DNA of 34,300 bases, from positions 1 to 34,300 of the forward strand of contig CAZTZL010000032.1 of assembly GCA_964617625.1 (NCBI GenBank), in the 5' to 3' direction. Below the pieces are notes generated by a model. It ran no database searches. It was given only the letters and a program-made list of their open reading frames with translations, and was not told the DNA's origin. This stretch comes from CAZTZL01 sp964617625. GTDB taxonomy: Bacteria; Zhuqueibacterota; QNDG01; DSAB01. Of this stretch, positions 22,245 to 29,162 are shown in pieces; positions within the stretch are counted from its first letter, which is position 1, and every line of letters starts with the position of its first letter. Both the position numbers and the translations under genes were made by a program.

Positions 22245-23684
22245 TTAAAATTGAAAATAAATAAATTGCAGGGAGTAATCATAATAACCCATCGTAATTA
22301 CAAAAATGACCAGAAAGAAGCATAGAGACCATCTCAGAATCGATGGCTGTGAACGAATGATATTCGAAAGGCTGTTTTTTCTTTCCGCAAAATGGACAAT
22401 GAGGAGTACGGCAACAGCCAACAGGGCCGTATACCACTGTGATTGGTCTAGACCGAATGTCGGAATATTAATACTGAACGAGCTGAAAATATGTTTCAGA
22501 ATATAAAAAGCGTCTGATAAACTGTTGGCTCTGAAAAATATCCATCCAAGAAGAACAAGGTGAAAAGTAATGATCACGGCAAATATCTTTTTAGCATAGA
22601 CAAAACGGTCAAGAAGGAACAGGGATGATATTTTTTGGCGCAACTTATGAGTAAAAGTTGAAAATACCAGATAAAAGCCGTGCAGCCCCCCCCATATCAG
22701 AAAAGTCCAGTTTGCGCCGTGCCACATGCCGCTTAAAAGAAAGACAATCATAATATTGACATGCCATCGCCACTTTTTTACACGATTACCTCCCAATGGT
22801 ATATACAGATAATCTCTGAACCATGTGGAAAGTGAAATGTGCCATCGTTTCCAGAATTCAGATATCGATTTTGAAAAATAGGGCCGGTTAAAGTTCTTCA
22901 TCAAATCGAATCCCATAATTCTTGCCGAACCGATGGCGATATCTGAGTATCCTGAAAAATCGCAGTAGATTTGAAGAGCAAAACAATATGAAGCAATGAG
23001 AAATGACAATCCGGAAAAATCCGACACGTTGTTATAAACATGGTTCACAACCACGGCAAGACGATCCGCAATGACTATTTTCTTGAAAAATCCCCATACC
23101 ATTAAAATGAATCCATCCATAAGTCGCTGATAGTTAAAAGAGTGTTTTTCATAAAACTGAGGAAGCAGACGTGTAGACCGTTCAATGGGACCTGCTACCA
23201 ATTGCGGGAAAAATGCGACGTAGAGAGCGAAAATACCCAAATGTCTTTCTGCTTTTCGCTCGCCGCGGTATACATCAATTGAATAGCTGAGCGTTTGGAA
23301 AGTATAGAAGGAGATGCCAACCGGAAGCAATACCCGAAGGTTGGGAATGTGATAGACAATATTAAAATGTTGAAAAGCGCTCCGGAAAGCCCCATTGAAA
23401 AAATTGAAATATTTAAAGGTAAACAGAAGACCGAGATTGGCGGCCAAGCTCAAAAGAAGGTATTTGGTACGTTTTGAACGTACTACGTTTTCCATCCGTA
23501 TTCCGGCAAAATAATCAATCAGTGTGGAAGCGATGATTAGAAAAATATATTCCATTTTCCAGCACATGTAAAAGTAATAGCTGGCTGCTAGGAGAAAAAT
23601 CCACCTTTGCCGCTGAGGGATGAGAAAAAAGAAAATGACCACAACAGGGAAGAAAATTAAAAAATGGATGGAATTGAATAACAT
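22245..23684 (-). CDS. MBOAT-family O-acyltransferase (AlgI/DltB-like)
   Basis: A 479-residue polytopic membrane protein. The family core is clear: PVGISFYTFQTLSYSIDVYRG (121-141), FFPQLVAGPIER (158-169), EFWKRWHISLSTWFRDYLYIPLGG (276-299) and GMWHGANWTFLIWGGLHG (319-336), with the conserved His at 282, 322 and 335. It acylates, probably O-acetylates, an extracellular polymer together with the SGNH protein encoded 12 bases downstream. Only a weak AGG lies before the ATG. No polysaccharide synthase is next to it, so the acceptor cannot be named. Confidence 0.93.
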   Translation of the reverse strand: MLFNSIHFLIFFPVVVIFFFLIPQRQRWIFLLAASYYFYMCWKMEYIFLIIASTLIDYFAGIRMENVVRSKRTKYLLLSLAANLGLLFTFKYFNFFNGAFRSAFQHFNIVYHIPNLRVLLPVGISFYTFQTLSYSIDVYRGERKAERHLGIFALYVAFFPQLVAGPIERSTRLLPQFYEKHSFNYQRLMDGFILMVWGFFKKIVIADRLAVVVNHVYNNVSDFSGLSFLIASYCFALQIYCDFSGYSDIAIGSARIMGFDLMKNFNRPYFSKSISEFWKRWHISLSTWFRDYLYIPLGGNRVKKWRWHVNIMIVFLLSGMWHGANWTFLIWGGLHGFYLVFSTFTHKLRQKISSLFLLDRFVYAKKIFAVIITFHLVLLGWIFFRANSLSDAFYILKHIFSSFSINIPTFGLDQSQWYTALLAVAVLLIVHFAERKNSLSNIIRSQPSILRWSLCFFLVIFVITMGYYDYSLQFIYFQF

Positions 23685-23859
23685 TAATTACCTGTCAGAC
23701 ACATTCAGAGATAATTTCAATTGTGTTTTATCGTAGTTGCGAATATCAAGAACCGATTCATTAACTTATAAGTGGTTTTAAAATAATGGTAATTTACGAA
23801 GAAATCAAGAAGAAATTCAGGAGTGCAATGATTTTTCTATGAGATAATCAGAGGATCCG

Positions 23860-23887
23860 GTCACACCGGATGTATGGCCGGTGTGAC
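23860..23887. terminator. Strong hairpin downstream of the minus-strand XRE operon
   Basis: A perfect 10-bp stem (23860-23869 with 23878-23887) and an 8-base loop, 15 bases beyond the stop of the last gene of the minus-strand operon. In the minus direction no T-run follows the stem, whereas on the + strand TTTTGGTTTT follows. It may therefore be a 3' stabilising hairpin or a weak, direction-specific terminator. Confidence 0.5.
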
Positions 23888-23901
23888 TTTTGGTTTTCGG
23901 G

Positions 23902-24096
23902 TCAGTTGGTTTTTTTAAAAATAAATCTGGCCGTTATTTTGGCGATGAGCATTAAAATAAGAATAATCAAATAATCCCATCGGATTAGATGGTCCGCGAA
24001 ATAGCTGACCTGGAACGAAATAAAGATGGCCACGAGACCGACTATCAGCGTCCAACGGGATGCTTTGTAACGATGCATTATGTCGCGTTCATCCAT
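23902..24096 (-). CDS. Small two-span membrane protein
   Basis: A 64-residue protein with a basic and acidic N-terminus (MDERDIMHRYKASR), two hydrophobic segments (about 15-33 and 41-60) and a basic tail (FKKTN). Its ATG overlaps the end of the preceding gene by eight bases, as expected for co-translated partners. It is the last gene of an XRE-regulator operon. Small two-span proteins next to a short XRE regulator are widespread, and their function is usually unknown. I do not recognise a named family. Confidence 0.7.
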   Translation of the reverse strand: MDERDIMHRYKASRWTLIVGLVAIFISFQVSYFADHLIRWDYLIILILMLIAKITARFIFKKTN

Positions 24097-24355
24097 GGGT
24101 TTTATCTCCTGTACGGGATTTTTTCAGAAGGATGAGCCCTTTGATGTTGAAAATGGCCGAAAGAAATAGAATCGAGATAGAGAGTCCCAGAAAGAAACCC
24201 TCGGTAAAATTCAACCAGGATTCATTCGTAATCAAGAGTTTGATGATGCGGCTTGTTGAAATGAGCAGCCCGAGAACACTGATGGCCAAGCAGAGCTGAC
24301 CAATACCGAGAATCATGTGGTAATCACCGCTTTTTAAATATTTTCTGAGTATCAT
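24089..24355 (-). CDS. Small membrane protein in the XRE operon
   Basis: An 88-residue protein with two strong hydrophobic segments (about 14-36 and 51-77) and a basic C-terminus (KKSRTGDKTHG). It lies 81 bases downstream of the XRE regulator gene and overlaps the next small gene by eight bases. AGGTTG lies shortly before the ATG on the minus strand. Function unknown. Confidence 0.7.
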   Translation of the reverse strand: MILRKYLKSGDYHMILGIGQLCLAISVLGLLISTSRIIKLLITNESWLNFTEGFFLGLSISILFLSAIFNIKGLILLKKSRTGDKTHG

Positions 24356-24436
24356 AATACAACCTCCGGGTAATTGTTATTCAAATTAAATTTATTCATC
24401 TGCTGAAAATGATCATCGGACAGTTCCGGTCCATAT

Positions 24437-24646
24437 TTATTCGATCAATTTGAACAGGGCGTCTGTCGAGCATCCAAATAATTTGCGCAATTTGAGCGCC
24501 AGCGGCAGACTGGGTATGTATTTTCCCTGTTCGATGGAAATAATGCTCTGCCGCGATACACCGACGCGTTTGGCCAATTCTTCCTGTGTGATGCCCATTT
24601 GTTTTCGATGGTCCTTTACATGATTGATGAGTTTTTCATTCATCAT
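24437..24646 (-). CDS. Short XRE-family transcriptional regulator
   Basis: A 69-residue protein that is almost only a helix-turn-helix: MGITQEELAKRVGVSRQSIISIEQGKYIPSLPLALKLRKLFG is the complete HTH_3 fold (about 17-60). This stand-alone type is typically encoded with small membrane proteins and regulates its own operon. Two adjacent ATG codons could start it. A perfect inverted repeat frames the promoter directly upstream, the expected operator position for autoregulation. Confidence 0.92.
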   Translation of the reverse strand: MMNEKLINHVKDHRKQMGITQEELAKRVGVSRQSIISIEQGKYIPSLPLALKLRKLFGCSTDALFKLIE

Positions 24647-24669
24647 ACTCGGTCTCTTTGTAAAGCATG

Positions 24670-24707
24670 CTTGACATTAATATACAAAATTATCTTGAAA
24701 TGTCAAG
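24670..24707 (-). promoter_or_regulatory. Promoter with palindromic operator for the XRE operon
   Basis: Read on the minus strand, TTGACA (24701-24706) and TATATT (24679-24684) are separated by 16 bases, a good sigma-70-type promoter. The 9-bp perfect inverted repeat CTTGACATT (24670-24678) and AATGTCAAG (24699-24707) has one arm over the -35 box and the other over the expected start of transcription, about 25 bases before the regulator's ATG. A dimeric HTH protein bound there would block RNA polymerase. The operator role is inferred. Confidence 0.7.
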
Positions 24708-24757
24708 TGAAATTTACATTTTCTTGAAAATTTCTTGAGCTTGGAGAGGACACCCCT

Positions 24758-24892
24758 TTATCCCGGCTAAGAAATTGCCGGGATAAGCTCTCAGCAGAGA
24801 TGAGGATTTCCCCTCCAGGGGAAACAACACCCTTCTACCTCATCCCGAAGCTTCGGGATCGGAGGATTGCCCCCGGCTGAAAGATTGCCGGG
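24758..24892. repeat. Array of four hairpins in the 368-base spacer
   Basis: Four palindromes in a row. A: 10-bp stem, 24758-24767 with 24777-24786. B: 24807-24813 with 24818-24824. C: a perfect 18-base palindrome, 24842-24859 (ATCCCGAAG and its complement). D: 24872-24877 with 24887-24892. A and D are copies of one unit (CCCGGCT, loop ending ATT, GCCGGGA). The spacer 24647-25014 otherwise holds the XRE promoter and no credible gene. Confidence 0.6.
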
Positions 24893-25014
24893 ACAAGTTC
24901 TTCAAAGTGAGAGAAAAAAGTATCCCCTTCAGAAGAGATTTAGAGTGGTATTTGAATAAAGTTGAGCGGGGGCCTGTGGTCCATCCTATGAATTAAAAAA
25001 TTATATCAATGCAT

Positions 25015-26076
25015 TTATGCCAGCAGTTTGATTCGCGTAAAAATATAATCCAGATAGTCCTGTTCGAGAATCATCCTGTAAAAGTGGGTTTGGCCGAGGC
25101 GTTCAGGTTTGTGTTCGTAATGATTATAATATTTTTTCCTGCGCCTTTTGTCGAACCAGTGCACCAGCCGGATCTGATCTTCCGTAATCTCGATAGCCGT
25201 GATACCGCGTTTTCCGATGCCGCTTCCCGAATTAAAGGTACAGGGAATCGTGAGTGTGCTGTCATAGAGGCTGCTCCGTATTCCGGTTTTTCTTTCTTTT
25301 TTAGTCGCCCGTTTCATCTCTTCTTTGTAAATGACAATATCTTTTTCAATCATTTGTTTTTCTTTTCGGCCGGCTTCGCTGTACTGCCGGCAGAGGTGTT
25401 CTATTTTGAATTTCAGAAAATCGATTTTTGAGAGAGATTCGAACAAGGGACGATGGGTATGCCCGATAATCGATATAATCTTGTTCCGGTTTGAAAATTG
25501 ATAAACCCGTTTTTCGATCCGATACCGTTTTTCACTGTCATATGCCGGGGATCGGTTTTGAATGTGCAGGGGATTCATAACATATTTCAGCATGAATTCA
25601 GCGAGTGCATTGTATTTCTCATAAAAAGGAGAGGCCTGGTGGCCATGAAAGATCAGCATATCGTGGCCTTTGTAGCTGAATCGGAGTGCCGAATAAAGTT
25701 TGAATTCCCTTTCACTTTCCGGCAGCAGAAGCAGGTTGTAATCGTGATTGCCGATGATTTTGTAAAATCGGTTTTTTCTATCAAATTCATAGAAAAGATC
25801 GTAGACAGGTTCCCAGTACATGCGGATTTGTTTCAGCGAGAATCGCTGGAGTTCTTCGATGTCGCCATTCAAAATTATTTCGTAATCGTTCTTGAGATAA
25901 TAATCTTTCAGAATGGTTTTAAATAACAAGCCATTTTTTAAAAAGTCGTCCCGACGTTTTCCATTGCCCATATGCAAATCGCTGAAAATGACGATGCGCG
26001 GCTTTTTTGGAAGTTCCCGAACAGGTGTCCACCCAAGTAACCGGTTCAAATTTTTATCAATCAGTTTTTCACTCAT
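25015..26076 (-). CDS. Metallophosphoesterase (calcineurin-like)
   Basis: A 353-residue protein with the full set of metal-binding blocks: D33-L-H35 (SDLH), G71-D72, GNHD at 109-112, H144-G-H146 and GHTH at 205-208. The order and the FHGHQASPFYEKYNALAEF region place it in the calcineurin-like superfamily. It somewhat resembles UDP-2,3-diacylglucosamine hydrolases, but it is longer, with a basic, Lys-rich insertion after 220 (KKERK), and has no signal peptide. The substrate cannot be read. It is divergent from the radical SAM gene across a 251-base spacer. Confidence 0.87.
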   Translation of the reverse strand: MSEKLIDKNLNRLLGWTPVRELPKKPRIVIFSDLHMGNGKRRDDFLKNGLLFKTILKDYYLKNDYEIILNGDIEELQRFSLKQIRMYWEPVYDLFYEFDRKNRFYKIIGNHDYNLLLLPESEREFKLYSALRFSYKGHDMLIFHGHQASPFYEKYNALAEFMLKYVMNPLHIQNRSPAYDSEKRYRIEKRVYQFSNRNKIISIIGHTHRPLFESLSKIDFLKFKIEHLCRQYSEAGRKEKQMIEKDIVIYKEEMKRATKKERKTGIRSSLYDSTLTIPCTFNSGSGIGKRGITAIEITEDQIRLVHWFDKRRRKKYYNHYEHKPERLGQTHFYRMILEQDYLDYIFTRIKLLA

Positions 26077-26102
26077 CGTGCACCCGTTTCTGTACGAGAA
26101 AA

Positions 26103-26108
26103 ATTATA
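26103..26108 (-). promoter_or_regulatory. Candidate -10 box for the metallophosphoesterase gene
   Basis: On the minus strand a perfect TATAAT lies 26 bases before the ATG at 26076. The -35 region is poor. The leader would be about 20 bases. Confidence 0.4.
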
Positions 26109-26251
26109 CAAAATATAATCAGCCCTTGATATTATCTGCGATATATGTACCGGAAATCATGGATGTACCTTTTTGTGGCTGTTCCCGTAAACTATCAAAA
26201 TATAAGGCGAAGCTTGAAAATAGTCAATTACAAAATTATCCAAAAATCTCC

Positions 26252-26290
26252 TTGACATTATTAAATATTTTGAGCAATATAAAAGCTCAA
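26252..26290 (+). promoter_or_regulatory. Candidate promoter and small palindrome before the radical SAM gene
   Basis: TTGACA at 26252-26257 is a perfect -35 hexamer. The hexamer 17 bases on (26275-26280) is only a partial -10 match. A 6-bp palindrome, TTGAGC (26270-26275) with GCTCAA (26285-26290), surrounds that -10 region and may be an operator. The gene's ribosome binding site AAAGGAAG follows at about 26315. Confidence 0.4.
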
Positions 26291-26327
26291 TTTTGCAAAT
26301 GAATAAAAGCAGTAAAGGAAGATGTAA

Positions 26328-27413
26328 ATGAAATTGAAAAATCCTTTCAGTATTCGGTTGCACAAAGCATTAATTGTCTTTTTTCTCAATGCGGTAAAAA
26401 AAAGTTTCAACAATCCCGGTCAGGCGGTTCAATTCTTTAAAACGGTGAGATATTTTTATCAATCGGCCCGCCGAAGAGCCGTCTATGAAAAAGAGGGTAT
26501 TCAGGTTCCGCCGATTATTATTTACAGTATTACACAAAAATGTAATCTCAAGTGCCGGGGTTGCTACGCACAGGCGCTGCACCCGAATCCGGACGGGGAA
26601 ATGAGCAGACAGGAAGTTGAAAGATTCGTCCAGGAAGCGAGTGAATTGGGAGTTTCTTTTTTTGTGGTTGCCGGCGGAGAGCCGTTTATTCGAGAAGAGT
26701 TGCTCGACATCACCCGCGCTCATCCTGAAATTATTTTTCTGGTTTTTACCAATGGGATATTAATCAACGATCAAATGATTCAGAGATTGAAACGGCAAAG
26801 AAATGTTGTTCCACTGATCAGTATTGAGGGGTATCGGGAGGAAACGGACGAAAGACGTGGAGAAGGTGTTTATCAATCCATTCTTGATCTCTCCACAAAA
26901 CTTCGTGAAAATCGTATTTTTTTTGGAACATCCGTGACCCTTACAAGAAAAACATTTTCACTATTAACAAGTTCCGATTTTGTCCGGGAACATGTTGATG
27001 TGGGAAGCCAGTTTTTTCTCTATTTGGAATATACAGCCATTCAGGAAGGCACTGAAGACTGGATAGTCACACTCGAGCAGAGAAGTCAATTGATGTCTCT
27101 TATGAAGAGGTATCAGGCCAGGTGGCCAGCCCTTTTTATGGCGGTACCGGGAGGAGAAGCGGAAGTTGGGGGTTGTCTGGCAGCCGGCCGGGGATTTGTC
27201 CATATCAATGCAAACGGCAATCTGGAACCGTGTCCGTTTGCACCTTTTTCAGACAGTAATATTCGCGAGATGTCTCTCAAAAAAGCACTGCAATCTGATT
27301 TGCTTTTTAATATTCGCCAATATCCTGAAGAATTGATGCCGATGGAAGGGGGCTGTGTTCTGTGGAAAAAACGGGAATGGGTGAAATCTTTGATGAAAAC
27401 CCCTCAAGTTTAA
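26328..27413 (+). CDS. Radical SAM protein with SPASM-like C-terminus
   Basis: A 361-residue iron-sulfur enzyme. The radical SAM cluster motif C72-x3-C76-x2-C79 (CNLKCRGCY) and GGEP (116-119) are present, followed by a partial TIM barrel. Three further cysteines, C283 (GGC), C302 (EPC) and C343 (GGC), in the pattern GFVHINANGNLEPCPFAP suggest an auxiliary cluster of the SPASM or twitch type, as in enzymes that modify peptides or assemble cofactors. No precursor peptide is visible nearby, so the substrate is unknown. The first 60 residues are basic and hydrophobic (LHKALIVFFLNAVKK), perhaps a membrane-associating helix. AAGGAAG precedes the ATG. Confidence 0.88.
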   Translation: MKLKNPFSIRLHKALIVFFLNAVKKSFNNPGQAVQFFKTVRYFYQSARRRAVYEKEGIQVPPIIIYSITQKCNLKCRGCYAQALHPNPDGEMSRQEVERFVQEASELGVSFFVVAGGEPFIREELLDITRAHPEIIFLVFTNGILINDQMIQRLKRQRNVVPLISIEGYREETDERRGEGVYQSILDLSTKLRENRIFFGTSVTLTRKTFSLLTSSDFVREHVDVGSQFFLYLEYTAIQEGTEDWIVTLEQRSQLMSLMKRYQARWPALFMAVPGGEAEVGGCLAAGRGFVHINANGNLEPCPFAPFSDSNIREMSLKKALQSDLLFNIRQYPEELMPMEGGCVLWKKREWVKSLMKTPQV

Positions 27414-27447
27414 AACACATTTAACAGGGCATGGGGAATGCAGAACG

Positions 27448-27492
27448 GTAAACAGTAAACAGGAGTCCGGAGACTGGAGACAGTAAGACTGG
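27448..27492. repeat. Short tandem words in the spacer before the glycosyltransferase gene
   Basis: GTAAACAGTAAACAG (27448-27462) is a direct duplication of a 7-base word; GGAGTCCGGAGACTGGAGAC (27462-27481) repeats a related purine-rich word. This is the same kind of word reiteration as in the tRNA spacers, but no inverted partner was found. Confidence 0.35.
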
Positions 27493-27570
27493 GGGACGGA
27501 AAGGTGGAACGGGGCACAGAAACTAGAGACTAAATACTATAAAATAAAAACCAACAACTTAAGGTTTTAA

Positions 27571-28677
27571 ATGAGAGTTATTCAATCATGTGGTTCCAGA
27601 TCCTGGGGCGGTCTTGAGATGCAAACTCTTAAAACGGCTCTCGGGCTCAAGGAACGGGGCCTGGATGTAATTCTGCTCTGCGCGAAAGGTTCCCGGCTTG
27701 AAAGTGAAGGTATTAAAAATCATCTGGTGGTCCGGCCTTTTTTTAATGCGGAGGGGAAAACCTTTCCCTCAATAAAAAGGATTAAGGTATTCTTAAAGAA
27801 TTTTCCTGTGGCCGTGATTCATACCCATTTGTCCCATGACTTGCAGATGCTTGTTCCCGCAATGCAAATCGCTAAATCGAAAGCAAGACTTTTTCTCACC
27901 AAACGCATGGCCAGCGGTGTGAAGAAAAAGGACCTGCTGCATCGATATCTTTACCACCGGCTTGAACGAATATTTGCTATTTCAAACTATATTCGGCAAA
28001 GCGTGCTGAATACCTGTCCGGTTCCTGAAGAAAAAGTCGAGTTGCTTCACAATGGAATCGATTTAAATCAGTTCAATCCCAAAATGTATGATCGAACAGT
28101 CATCCGGAAAGAATTGGGATTGAATGCGGAAAGTCTTGTTATCGGTATGGTGGGTCGTTTTTCACCGGGGAAAGGACATCGGGAATTTTTTCAAGCTGCG
28201 AATATCATTTCCGAAAAATTTAAACACCAGGTTCAGTTTCTTGTAGTTGGCGGTCCGAGTTATGGGGAAGAAGAATATTATCACCAAATTGTGGGACTGT
28301 CAAAAAGAATAATTCACAATAGAAATGTTGTGTTTGCCGGATTTCGTTCAGACATGGCAAGAGTGATGAAAGCCATGGATGTTTTGGCCTTTCCATCGCA
28401 CGAAGAATCACTCGGAAATATAGTACTCGAATCGATGGCTATGGAAGTGGTTGTAGTGGCATGCCGGAGCGGAGGTGTTCCGGATATTGTTCTTGATGGT
28501 GAAACCGGTTTTCTTGTTCCACCCGGCCATGCTGAGCCATTAGCTGAAAAATTGATGCTATATATACAGGATCCGGAGTTGAGAGAACGTCATGGAAAAG
28601 CAGGCAGAGAACGGATCAGAACGAAATTTAGTTTTAAAACTTATATTGATACATTGACAAAATTTTATTTTAAATAA
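27571..28677 (+). CDS. GT4-family glycosyltransferase
   Basis: A 368-residue GT-B enzyme. It has the N-terminal SWGGLEMQTL block (11-20), HTHLSHD (84-90), LHNGIDLNQFNP (159-170), the start of the C-terminal nucleotide-binding domain at IGMVGRFSPGKGHREF (191-206), and the catalytic E-x7-E (E279 and E287), followed by GGVPDIV and GETGFLVPP. These fit retaining transferases that add a sugar from a nucleotide sugar to a lipid-linked or surface glycan. No other glycan-assembly genes sit next to it; the MBOAT/SGNH pair is 3.9 kb upstream. Confidence 0.92.
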   Translation: MRVIQSCGSRSWGGLEMQTLKTALGLKERGLDVILLCAKGSRLESEGIKNHLVVRPFFNAEGKTFPSIKRIKVFLKNFPVAVIHTHLSHDLQMLVPAMQIAKSKARLFLTKRMASGVKKKDLLHRYLYHRLERIFAISNYIRQSVLNTCPVPEEKVELLHNGIDLNQFNPKMYDRTVIRKELGLNAESLVIGMVGRFSPGKGHREFFQAANIISEKFKHQVQFLVVGGPSYGEEEYYHQIVGLSKRIIHNRNVVFAGFRSDMARVMKAMDVLAFPSHEESLGNIVLESMAMEVVVVACRSGGVPDIVLDGETGFLVPPGHAEPLAEKLMLYIQDPELRERHGKAGRERIRTKFSFKTYIDTLTKFYFK

Positions 28678-29162
28678 AAACTTTCCGAATAAACACCGTT
28701 TTGTATTGAAAAACAAGCTGTGGCCTTCAAAAAAAATCCTGTTTGTGTTTTTTCTCTTGCTAAAAAAGAAATCATTTATTACTATTAAAAAAAACAGGCA
28801 TCTGCAACAGTATTATCGTTTTCCAAAAAGACCGGGATTTTCAGCAGGTGTGTATTTCTTTCTTTTGCAGTTTTGGTTTCTTATTCTGTCCGCATTCGAT
28901 TCTTTTTTTATCGGATTTTAATTGTACTTATCAATAAATATCCATACAGATTGTGTATTAAAACGTATAACAATTATATGGCAAATGATACAAAGTTGAA
29001 AAAAGGCAGCTTTTCACCGTTCCCCTTTATGCAGCATCGTATTGAGAATCGCTTGAAAACATCGATAGAAGGACAGGCAATGGTCAATTTTAATTATCCG
29101 ACATGTGCATCCGAATAATTCTTACCGTTAATCGAACAAGTGAGGAAAACGGAGCTTAACAA
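28678..29162. other. Gene-free AT-rich spacer, 485 bases
   Basis: No convincing gene. Two open frames that begin with TTG have unusual, Phe-rich or biased compositions and no ribosome binding site. A 46-codon frame from an ATG at 28978 also lacks one. The region should contain the promoter for the sensor kinase genes, but no good -35/-10 pair stands out. A CGGAG about nine bases before 29163 is the kinase's ribosome binding site. Confidence 0.5.

Noticed and set aside
24758..24892. CRISPR array
   Set aside because: The repeated hairpins have unequal spacing and differing stems; there is no regular repeat-spacer pattern and no cas gene.
28706..28921. 71-codon frame after the GT4 gene
   Set aside because: TTG start, no ribosome binding site, strongly Phe/Lys biased; more likely spacer.
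28873..29118. 81-codon frame before the kinase, including a 46-codon part from an ATG at 28978
   Set aside because: No ribosome binding site, no recognisable fold; overlaps the previous doubtful frame.
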